A DNA stretch of 64,000 nt from Papaver somniferum (Eukaryota > Streptophyta > Magnoliopsida > Ranunculales > Papaveraceae). Both the position numbers and the translations under genes were made by a program. The stretch spans positions 156,995,085 to 157,059,084 of the forward strand of contig NC_039367.1 in assembly GCF_003573695.1 (NCBI RefSeq), given 5' to 3'. Positions 55,620 to 64,000 of this stretch are shown here, piece after piece. The notes under the pieces are model-generated. The model was not told where the DNA came from. It saw nothing but the letters and a program-made list of their open reading frames with translations, and did no database searches. Within the stretch, counting starts at the first letter, position 1; every line of letters begins with the position of its first letter.

Positions 55620-56739
55620 AATATCGTCTAGTCCTTTTTTAGGTGGTCTCATGTCTGTTTAGTCCTTTCAGAAATCACCTTTTCCATTTGGTCCATAATT
55701 ATTTAAAAATATTAAATGGACAAAAGCACCCTCCCGTGTTAATTTCTACTTATTTTTTTGTAGCAGTTCATTCTTCAAATGAACTCCTTTTAATTTATAC
55801 TTATTTTTTCAGAAATCACCTATATAAACCAGAGTTCATTCCAGAAATGAATTCCATATAAAAACCTAAATAAACAGAGTTCATTCCAGAAATGAACTCC
55901 ATATAAAAACCTAAAAAAACAGAGTTCATTCCAGAAATGAACTCAATATAAAAACTTAAAAAAACAGAGTTCATTCCAGAAATGAACTCCATATAAAAAC
56001 CTAAAAATAACAGAGTTCATTCCAAAAATGAAGTTCATTCCAGGAATGAAGTTCATCTTAAGCAGCAGCAGCAGCAACAACAACAAAACGCATAAATCTT
56101 CATCTTCTTCATCATCTTCGTCGACTTCACCAGCAGCAACAACATCAAATCTTCATTAACAACACCAAAAAAATCAAGATCCAAGATGAAGATTTTAGAT
56201 CCGAGATGAAGATTGAAGGTTATATTAGTTTTCTTCATCTTTTTCTTCTTCTTCGTCATACACAACAGCAGAAAATCTTCAAAACTCCATCGTCTTCATC
56301 ATCTTCATCTTCTTCAATAGCAGCAACAACAAATAGTGACGAAGAAACACAAAAATCTTCGTCGTCTTCATCATCTCCATCGTCTTCATCATCATATTCA
56401 ACAACAGCAGCAACAAATAGTGACGAATAAACCAAAAATTTTTGTCGTTCTTCATCGTCTTCATGAGCAGCAACAAAAAAAAAGAAAAAATGGAGAGGAG
56501 AGAAATTAGATCTGAAAATAGAAGGAGAGAGAAAGTAAATCTGAAAATAAGATATTTTTTAGTGATTTTTTCTATATATATGGTCCCAAAAGGATATTTT
56601 TGGCACTACCTAGAGACAATTATATCATCCATGGCGTCACCCTAGGACCAAACCATAATTTTTAGGACCAAATTATAATTTATTTTTCCAAAAAGGACCA
56701 AACAGATAGTTGACTGAGTCAACTGGACCAAACTCATCC
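55620..56739. mobile_element. Inverted-repeat DNA element, Mutator-like, boundaries approximate
   Basis: The left edge CTAGTCCTTTTTTAGG...CTGTTTAGTCCTTT and the right edge in complement, GTTTGGTCCAG...CTGTTTGGTCCTTTTTGG, are diverged inverted repeats of about 60 bp. I found no clear target duplication. Inside are the 45-bp palindromic repeats, AGC/AAC trinucleotide runs and TCATCTTC-type microsatellites (56050-56480). Ser-rich frames there are low-complexity artefacts. Confidence 0.5.
55831..56050. repeat. 45-bp tandem repeat with a palindromic core (five units)
   Basis: AGAGTTCATTCCAGAAATGA begins at 55831, 55876, 55921, 55966 and 56012. Each unit contains the imperfect palindrome GAGTTCATT...AATGAACTC, joined by ATATAAAAACCTAAA-type spacers. 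Confidence 0.9.
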
Positions 56740-57119
56740 TAATATATTATTTCTATGACCTATTGGTATTTCCTAGTACATTATAGATCACAAAACTCGC
56801 AAACATAGATTTTGAAGAAAGATTTGCAACTGTTCCAAAGTAGGTAAATGAAATGTCTTCAACAACACGGATAAAGGGAAAATCGGATTAAACTCTTATA
56901 CGCAGGCCCAAAAAGAAAAAGACTAACTCACCCACTTCTTATAACGTCTAGGCCTTCATTATTATTTGGGTAAACCAAATTTGCACCATTCAATTTATCA
57001 TTATTTTTTAGTGTAATAATAAACTCTCAACAAGAAAACAAACTTCTTGAACTTTCTTTTGGGAAACTTGTTTTTTGGGAGAGAGATGAGAGAGGAGAGA
57101 GAGTCCGGCGACGGAGGAA
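56740..57119. other. Short intergenic or LINE leader sequence
   Basis: No strong feature. A GAGAGAGATGAGAGAGGAGAG purine patch (57078 onward) precedes the ORF at 57120 and may be its leader. A minus frame at 57001-57219 is a shadow. Confidence 0.45.
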
Positions 57120-58682
57120 ATGCGAGATTTTTTGATCTCAAAAAAGATTGGAGAATGGCACAATCTTGTGCGGAGGAATGGTTTGAAGAACTATACACCA
57201 TATGCGACAAAGAAAACAATCCATATCGAGAGGAAAACCTATGATTTTTCGGTGGAAAAGGAAGACAACAAGAACTTGGTGAAAATCTTTGAGAAGGGTA
57301 GTAGGGGTTCTAAGTCTTGGGTGATGTTTTCACCGAAAATCATTAGGTGGGTAGGAGGGATTCTCAAGATGATTGTGAAGAGTAAGTCGAAGGTAAAACG
57401 CTGGAAATCAGAGGATGATGATAGTCATTATGAAATAAGGAAGTTACAGAACAATCAAGGATCCTATATTAGGGTTTCTAGGTCAAGGAATGGAGATGAA
57501 AAATCATATTCTTTATGTATACCAAGTGGGAATCATGAAGGGTGTTGGATGATTTTTGCAGAAGCCTTGGATTTGTTATTAGAGAGGAATAACTTTAATA
57601 ATGATAAGCACTCACAACGGGTTCCTTTGGATGAAGATTTTCCTACTAAGGTAGCCAGTATCAAAAAGAGATTGCTGAGATTGGGACTAGTAGAAATATC
57701 AAGGAAGATGAATTGGAATCGTGTGGTTATAATGGTGAAGAAGATTCTAGGAATATCTGGATATGTCAAATATGAATATCTAGATAATAAGAAAGCTCTA
57801 ATATATTTGGAGGAGGAAGAGTGGCTAAAACTATGGAAGCCACTTAAATGGAATGCTGGAGATTTTTCTATTAGGTTATCTACTTGGTCAGGGGATCATG
57901 TTAGTCAGGTGGAAATAAAGAGAAAGGAGGAGAGGGATAAACACAAGGAGACGGATCGGAAGATTGTGAAGAACACTGAAGAACTGAAATCAACGGAATA
58001 TGTGTTTCCAGTAGAGAAAACTCTGAAGCCGTCACATTGGATGAAGGTTAGGGGCTTGCCAAAAGCTCTTTGGAGTGTGGAAACTTTGATGAAAATTGGT
58101 AACGAAATGTCATCAGGGGAATTCTCTTCAATTTCAGTTGATATGTTAAGGTCAAAGAACTTTCATTTTGCAAGAATTGAAATCACAGAGGACCTGAAAA
58201 AAATTCCGGCAGTGTTGGTATCGGAGATCGAAGAACGGAAGGTGGTGATGACTGTTGAATGGGATCCAAAATACACGCCGAAGAATGTGTTATCGGACCA
58301 AAAATATAGTTGTGAGGTGAAACTATTTCAAGAAAGAGTTCAAAATTTGAGAGTTTCAAAAGCGGCTGTTTCAGAGGGAGATTTAAATGAGAAGACAGGT
58401 GTATTGGATGACATGGCAGTCGATTCAGCATATGAGGTGGTGCATTTGTCGAAAGATGATGTGGATAACGAGAAATGGATCTTTGTACCCGGTTCGACAG
58501 CCTACTGTCCGACCCAGATTCAAACTAACGGTACGATTTCAAATTCAAAATTCATACCGTTAGCTTCTCTGACAGCTGATTTGGAAATTGTTGGAAAAAA
58601 TTGGGTTTCACAAAGGATGAATGAATCAGAGAAGAAAGTGTTGCACTCCAAAACTTTCAAGGCTTGTATAAATTTCTTTTAG
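57120..58682 (+). CDS. LINE-type ORF1 (DUF4283-like), 3' end cut by a Copia LTR
   Basis: An open 520-codon frame. About 490 residues are native, and the last 30 are encoded by the LTR inserted at 58589, where the frame runs on from DLEIVG to a stop at 58680. Residues 200-260 (WNRVVIMVKKILGISGYVKY, then LEEEEWLKLWKPLKW) and 305-355 (HWMKVRGLPKALWSVETLMK, then NFHFARIEI) fit a DUF4283-like RNA-binding region, in which a WxxVxGLPxxLW motif is typical. Residues 58-158 (SWVMFSPKIIRWV, then GCWMIFAEALDLLL) look like the N-terminal region of such plant proteins. The second half is Lys/Glu-rich. No ORF2 lies in the window and it may resume past the Copia element. A host gene with the same domain cannot be excluded. 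Confidence 0.6.
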   Translation: MRDFLISKKIGEWHNLVRRNGLKNYTPYATKKTIHIERKTYDFSVEKEDNKNLVKIFEKGSRGSKSWVMFSPKIIRWVGGILKMIVKSKSKVKRWKSEDDDSHYEIRKLQNNQGSYIRVSRSRNGDEKSYSLCIPSGNHEGCWMIFAEALDLLLERNNFNNDKHSQRVPLDEDFPTKVASIKKRLLRLGLVEISRKMNWNRVVIMVKKILGISGYVKYEYLDNKKALIYLEEEEWLKLWKPLKWNAGDFSIRLSTWSGDHVSQVEIKRKEERDKHKETDRKIVKNTEELKSTEYVFPVEKTLKPSHWMKVRGLPKALWSVETLMKIGNEMSSGEFSSISVDMLRSKNFHFARIEITEDLKKIPAVLVSEIEERKVVMTVEWDPKYTPKNVLSDQKYSCEVKLFQERVQNLRVSKAAVSEGDLNEKTGVLDDMAVDSAYEVVHLSKDDVDNEKWIFVPGSTAYCPTQIQTNGTISNSKFIPLASLTADLEIVGKNWVSQRMNESEKKVLHSKTFKACINFF

Positions 58683-59105
58683 ACAAATATTTCTACCCTC
58701 CCAATAACAATTGGCGATTACAACAGGTATGCGAAATATTGCCTTCAGGATACAATGAAAGCCCTGCAACGAAAACTGAATTCAAGGTTTGTACCCCTTG
58801 ATTCAATCAAGAACACACAAAGAGATTTCTGATTTCTGATGATGCTTTTTGAAACAGAGAAAATAGATTGATTTTTCTTATATGTTAAACGAAACTGGGA
58901 GAAGCTATTTATAAAGGGTTTTGCACCTGTTGGGAATAGGTTTTTATTCGCCAACAGGTTTCTATTCACGAAACGTCAGGTTCCTTCATCAACAGACATC
59001 AATGGTGTCTTTTGGATTCGAAATTTTCGAACAGGCTTTTATCGGCCAAATAAAACCGTCAGTTCAAAAAATTCTAACTTCACTGGCGTTGAAAATATTC
59101 CAACA
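58589..59105 (-). repeat. 3' LTR of the young Copia element (517 bp)
   Basis: TGTTGG...CCAACA ends. The minus-strand start is TGTTGGAATATTTTC after the purine tract. Its far end reads in frame with the interrupted ORF1. Confidence 0.93.
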
Positions 59106-59120
59106 TTCTCCCCCTATTTT
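59106..59120 (-). other. Polypurine tract of the young Copia element
   Basis: The minus strand reads AAAATAGGGGGAGAA directly before the 3' LTR. Confidence 0.9.
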
Positions 59121-59777
59121 CAAAAAACCATAAAACAAAGTTAAAACTTTTAAATCAGAGTGACTGCATCACCGAAGTGACTGCCTACGTACCCGAGTGG
59201 GATCAAGCCAACGTAGTTCAAGCACAATTGAGACTAAGCATCATCGTTGAAATCAACACATAAATGATAGGTATCTTTTGGATTTGAACCTTCACTTAGT
59301 GTAAGAAACTCAAAGCCTTATCGAGGTTCTATGGTGAAACCAGTCTTGAACCAAGTACCCCTTATGATAAAACCGGAGTCTCCACACATATTGATTTCAT
59401 AAAATCATGTGTTCTGTAGCCAAGCACGTTAATGGCCATGTGCTTATATCCTTGTTCATGAGTCTTCTTTAGAGAACGGTCTTCTTCTCTTAGGAAACGG
59501 CCTTATTTCCATACTCATATAGGTAAGTCTCGAAGGTGTTTCTGCGATACACCTTTTACTAATCATAGACTCATTAAGGATTTACATCCATCCTATTTTC
59601 TTGCAGAAACCAGCACTAATAAGAAATGGGAAGTTTTTCTATTAGTGCTCCATAATCCACATCCATAACTTGTTGGTACCACATTGAACCTTGTTTATCC
59701 TTTTCAAAACATAGGTTGGGTTTCTGCTATGGGAGATCAAACTTCCTTCACAGACCTTAGTCCCATTTCTTTCCTTT
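59121..59777 (-). other. 3' untranslated region of the Copia element
   Basis: About 650 bases after the RNase H end. If read one base out of phase, the polyprotein tail would continue from TKSLPSSVV to a stop near 59738. The rest is noncoding. Confidence 0.6.
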
Positions 59778-61427
59778 TTATTGAAACCACTGAACTTGGT
59801 AGACTTTTCGTAATGGGTCTGCCAAATTTCTCTTTGATTCAATAAAGTTAACCGTAACTACTCCCCTCTTGAGTAGTTGCCTAACCATGTAGTGTCTAAG
59901 ACTTGCATGTCTAGACTTTCCATTATAAGTCTTATTAGAGACATTATAGATTGTAGCTTGATTATCACAATTAATCAAGACCGCCGGAGTTGGCTTCTTC
60001 CAAAAAGGAATTTCCATAAGTAGGTTTCTAAGCCAATCTGCCTCCTTACATGCATCGGTTAAAGCTATCAATTCTGACAACATTGTTGAATCAGAGATAC
60101 AAGTCTGCTTCTTGGAACTCCAAGACACAGCAGCACCCCCTAATGTAAAAATCCATCTAGAAGTTGACTTGGAATTTGATTCTACATTGTTCCAGTTAGC
60201 ATCGCTGTACCCCTCTAGTGCAGCGGGATAGCCTTGGTAATGCAAACCAAAATTTATTGTTCCTTTCAAGTAAGCCATAACTCTTGAAACTGCTTTCCAG
60301 TGTTCATATCCTGGATTACTTGAGAAACGACATAATATTCCCACGGCTTGGGCTATGTCCGGTCTTGTGCAATGCATAGCGTACATAAGACTCCCAATAA
60401 CACTAGAATACTCAAGTTGAGCATGAGTACGGCCGGTGTTCTTCATTAACTTGATAGTATGGTCTAAAGGAGTAGGTGCTGGATTGTCATCAAAGTGACC
60501 ATATTTCTTGAGAAATTTCTCAATATAATGAGATTGAGTTAAAACCAACTCATCTCCCTTTCTTAGGATCTTAATTCCCAAGATTACATCAGCCTCTCCT
60601 AAATCCTTCATATCAAAGTTAGAACTAAGAAACTTCTTTGTTTCTTCCACAACAGATATGTCAGACCCAAAGATTAACATATCATCAACATACAAACAGA
60701 GAATCACACAACCAGAACTATCATGCTTACTATAGATACATTTGTCCGCATCATTCACCACAAAACCATATGACAAAACTACTTTATCAAACTTCTCATG
60801 CCATTGCATAGGGGCTTGCTTCAAACCATAGAGAGATTTCACTAACTTGCAAACTTTCTTCTCTTGGCCTGGTAATATGAAACCTTCAGGTTGTTCCATA
60901 TATATCTCTTCTTCTAAATCCCCATTTAGAAAAGCAGTTTTGACATCCATTTGATGCACAACCAACTTATGAATAGAAGCAAGTGCAATCAAGCAACGAA
61001 TGGATGAGATGCGGGCAACAGGAGCATATGTATCAAAGTAATCAATACCATGTCTTTGTTTATAACCCTTGGCAACTAGCCTTGCCTTAAACTTATCAAC
61101 TTCACCATCAGCTCTCAACTTTCTCTTGAATATCCATTTACTTCCTATTGCTTTAGCACCAGGAGGTAAATTTACTAATACCCAAGTCCCGTTAGTCAAA
61201 AGCGAATGCTTTTCATCATTGATGGCTTCTTTCCAGAAATTTGCATCTCTAGAACTCATGGCTTCAGCATAAGTTTTAGGGTCATCATCAGTATGCATAA
61301 CATACTGGTTAACACTAAGAATTCTATTCTTATTTGCCTCTACAAGGTAATAAATAAAGTTTGGATCAGGCTTTTTCTCAATCCTTCCTCTCTTACTCCT
61401 TCTAGGTTCGATATCTTCAGTAGGCAC
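59778..61427 (-). pseudogene. pol: Copia pol, reverse transcriptase and RNase H part
   Basis: A 549-codon frame that copies element RNA into DNA. Residues about 66-310 are the reverse transcriptase: WKEAINDEKHSLLTNGTW, catalytic Asp in QMDVKTAFLNG (residue 161) and YVDD at 246-249. Residues 404-535 are RNase H: GYSDANW (Asp 409), SELIAL (Glu 452), DNQATIY (Asp 488). It overlaps the end of the upstream frame in a different phase, so a single-base shift in about 61430-61470 separates them. Near its end NLADPL leaves the usual TKGL-type frame, indicating a second single-base deletion around 59800. All catalytic residues are intact. Confidence 0.9.
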
Positions 61428-63721
61428 TGAAATATCATTGTCATAGTAGGAGAGGGATTTTCATCATTGTTATCAATCTCCATAGGTTCTAGATCAGGTA
61501 ACAATGGATTCTCCATGGGTTGCATTTGAGAACTGTTCCTATTTAAGTTCTCAAAGAATTCCACATCTACAGATTCTATAATCTCAAAAGTGTCAAGGTT
61601 TATAAATCTGTAGGTGATACTATTAAGAGAGTATCCCACAAAAGCACATTTATAAGCCCTGTTTCCCAACTTTGGTCTTTTGGGATCAGGCTTTCGAACA
61701 TATGCTAAACAACCCCAGACTTTAAGTCTTCTCAAGTTTGGTTTCCTCTTAAACCACAACTCATAAGGAGAAACACTCTTCTTTTTCAAAGGAATTCTAT
61801 TCAAAATATAACATGCAGACAACATAGCTTCACCCCACAAAGAATTAGGCAAACCAGAACTTATAAGCATGCAATTAACCATATCAATCAAAGTTCTATT
61901 TTTCCTTTCAGCCATACCATTTTGTTGAGGTGTGTAAGGTGCAGTACGTTGATGAACTAAACCATGCTCTTGACAAAAGGAATTAAATTCAGTAGGAAAG
62001 TATTCACCACCACGATCAGAACGTAAAATCTTAATTTTGTGCTCTAATTGTGTCTCTACTTCTGCTTTATAAATCCTAAATTTATCAAAGACTTCATCCT
62101 TAGATTTCATTAAATATGTATAAGCATATCTAGTACTATCTTCTATAAAAGTGACATAATACTTATTTCCACCACGAGTGGCAGAACCATGCAAATCACC
62201 CACATCACTATGTACTAATTCAAGTAAGGAAGAATTTCGTACTACAGACTTATGGGAAATTCTAGTTATCTTTGCTTGCACACATATTTCACATTTAGAA
62301 GCATGATCAAAATTGCAATCAGAAATCAAGCCTAATCGATTCATGTTTCTAAGAGAACCATAATTCACATGCCCTAATCTACCATGCCATAAATTAACAG
62401 AGTCAACAATATAAGCAGAACCATTATTTATTAAATTAAGCTTAATCATCCCATTACAAGCATATCCTTGTCCAACAAACACACCATTTTTGGACAACAC
62501 AAACTTATTAGACTCATAGGTCGTCTTGAATCCAGCCTTCATAACAAGGTCGCCGGAAACAAGGTTCTTCACGATGTCAGGGACATGTAAAACATTAGTA
62601 AGAGTCACAGTCTTTCCCGAAGTAAACGAGAGTTCAACAGTGCCTTTCCCAATAACTTTGCTGCGTTGACCGTTTGCGGAGACAACATCGTTTCCTTCTC
62701 CACTAACCGGTTCGTATGTCTTGTAAAGATTTCTATCCTTACAGATATGGATGGTTGCACCATTGTCGTACCACCATCCACCCCCAGTTTCAGCAACAGC
62801 ATTGGCGGCTTGCACCACGATCACAAGTTTGTCATCGACCATATTTGCCTCCTTTTTCTGGTTCTGCTGTTGTTTCTTTTTGAGACGACAGTCACGAGCA
62901 AAATGGCCGGGTTTGTCACAGAAGTAGCAAGGGCCGACAGCGCCCTTCTTCTTACTCTTCTTGTTGGGATGCTTCTTAAACTGAGTATCATTTTTAGGTT
63001 TCAAGGAATTCGGTGTTTTAGATTCTTCTACGCTATTCACCTTAGAATGGTTTTCAGAATGTGGACTATCCTTAAGTTCTCGCTTACGAGAGTCCTCTTC
63101 TATGCGAAGATGACGTTGTAAGGCCTCTAAATCATAGTCAGTCTCAGCATGCTTAAGTTTCTTCTTATAACCATTCCAAGAAGGGGGGAGACGAGAAATA
63201 ATAACCCCAACAACAAACGCAGAAACAAGATCAATTCCAGCATCCTTAAGATGATTAACTATGAGTAAAAGTTCACTGACCTGGGCAATGATTGACTTAC
63301 TGTCAACCATCTTAAAATCCATGAAATTGCAAATCAGGAATTTCTTGTTGCTTGCTTCAGAAATCTTGTATTTGTTGTCAAGCGCAGTCCACAATCCCTT
63401 TGCAGTCCCAATACTCCGATGTGCATTGTACACATGTTTGTCCAGAGCATTCAAAATATGACCACGACACATGAAATCATCTTCCTGACGCTGCTTTCGT
63501 CTAGCCTTCAATTCCTCAGTGTCATTGTCAGTTGCAGCAGGAATTTCCTCCAATCCATCTTCAAGTATGTACCACAACTTGATGGTGATCAGGAAAAACT
63601 TCACAGTCTCTTGCCAACGGGTAAAACCTTCACCATCAAAACGTTCCAATCGAGTAAAGGTTTGGTTCATCACTTGCAGAGATTGAGCAGTAGCATTCGA
63701 ATTCGAAGATTCACCCTCCAT
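61340..63721 (-). pseudogene. gag-pol: Copia gag, protease and integrase part
   Basis: A 793-codon frame starting only 26 nt after the 5' LTR. Gag covers residues 1-250 (UBN2-type), with zinc knuckle CYFCDKPGHFARDC at 265-278. The protease has WWYDNGATIH, with DNGA at 319-322 in place of the common D-S/T-G-A. The integrase zinc site is H446, H451, C477, C480, and the catalytic triad is D506, D569, E605 (HSDVGDL, RSDRGGEY, GMAERKNR). The frame leaves the polyprotein shortly before its end (after PSPT) and stops at 61340, while the pol frame starts at 61427. Copia elements normally encode one polyprotein, so this is a frameshift mutation or a sequencing error. Confidence 0.9.
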
Positions 63722-63747
63722 TGCCAGAAGATATTTGTCTAAAAAAC

Positions 63748-64000
63748 TGTTGGAAAAAATTGGGTTTCACAAAGGATGAATGAATCAGAGAAGAAAGTGT
63801 TGCACTCCAAAACTTTCAAGGCTTGTATAAATTTCTTTTAGACAAATATTTCTACCCTCCCAATAACAATTGGCGATTACAACAGGTATGCGAAATATTG
63901 CCTTCAGGATACAATGAAAGCCCTGCAACGAAAACTGAATTCAAGGTTTGTACCCCTTGATTCAATCAAGAACACACAAAGAGATTTCTGATTTCTGATG
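63748..64000 (-). repeat. 5' LTR of the young Copia element, partial
   Basis: The first 253 bases on the plus-strand side match 58589-58841 without a difference. About 264 more bases would lie beyond the window. Confidence 0.93.

Larger units (their letters stand above)
58589..64000 (-). mobile_element. Young Copia element with complete gag-pol, minus strand, runs off the right edge
   Basis: The left LTR (58589-59105) is the 3' LTR and the right one (63748 onward) the 5' LTR, cut by the window end. The 253 visible bases of the right LTR are identical to the left LTR. The purine tract AAAATAGGGGGAGAA precedes the 3' LTR. Gag-pol lies in two frames, 63721-61340 and 61427-59778. Domain order is gag, protease, integrase, reverse transcriptase, RNase H (Copia order). 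The short LTR and gag type suggest an Ale-like lineage, which is a guess. It interrupts the ORF1 at 57120. The right target duplication is outside the window. Confidence 0.93.

Noticed and set aside
56206..56430. Poly-Ser frame with SSSSS runs
   Set aside because: It arises from TCATCTTCATC microsatellites inside an inverted-repeat element.

Overview
This window is repeat-rich nuclear DNA from a flowering plant, most likely a eudicot. The evidence is the LTR retrotransposon lineages, Stowaway and hAT MITEs, Mutator-type elements with 9-bp target duplications, a Helitron, L1-type LINEs with DUF4283 ORF1s, and AT-rich unique DNA with plant-style splice signals. Some long LTR motifs remind me of poppy-family repeats, but that is memory and only a weak guess. 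I see no intact host gene. Almost every long reading frame is a transposon gene, a decayed transposon gene, or an artefact of tandem repeats.

Layout. 1-639: fragment of a large non-autonomous LTR element. 793-9328: a complete element of the same family on the minus strand, target duplication ATCTC, with 2.1-2.4 kb LTRs filled by 77-bp and 44-bp tandem repeats and a 4-kb interior without recognisable gag or pol. 9.4-28.4 kb: old intergenic DNA made of diverged copies of two noncoding units (called R1 and R2 here). It carries a Copia LTR remnant, a hAT MITE, a 5'-truncated LINE with clear target duplications, a LINE ORF1 pseudogene split by a Stowaway that itself holds a Mutator-like element with a captured intron-containing gene piece, a LINE ORF2 remnant split by a complete TRIM, another LINE ORF2 scrap, a Mutator MITE and a Helitron. 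About 28.5-38.8 kb: a large inverted-repeat DNA transposon with many ATAATCGGTAGG motifs, two convergent decayed gene pieces, and a complete Gypsy-type element (29489-36331, target duplication TTAGG) inserted at a putative splice donor.

39.5-40.1 and 41.8-42.4 kb are hAT MITEs. 42467-54818 is a 12.35-kb Mutator-like composite. It holds a tRNA-Trp-like cloverleaf with anticodon AUA, a non-autonomous Copia element with 3-kb LTRs and a gag pseudogene, and a nested Mutator MITE with a perfect 9-bp duplication. The R2 unit resumes at 54.8-55.6 kb, so this composite appears to have split an R2 copy. 55.6-56.7 kb is another inverted-repeat element with palindromic 45-bp repeats. 57120-58588 is an open LINE-type ORF1 with a DUF4283-like region. 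It is cut by a young Copia element (58589 to beyond 64000, minus strand) whose visible LTRs are identical over 253 bp although its polyprotein is frameshifted.

The transposons form a readable order of events, because several insertions have exact target duplications and the R1/R2 copies supply empty sites for comparison. I found no credible new gene system. The best leads are the foldable odd-anticodon tRNA, the captured spliced gene piece, the LTR tandem arrays with opposite copy-number shifts, the retrotransposon at a splice donor, and the dispersed R1/R2 array.
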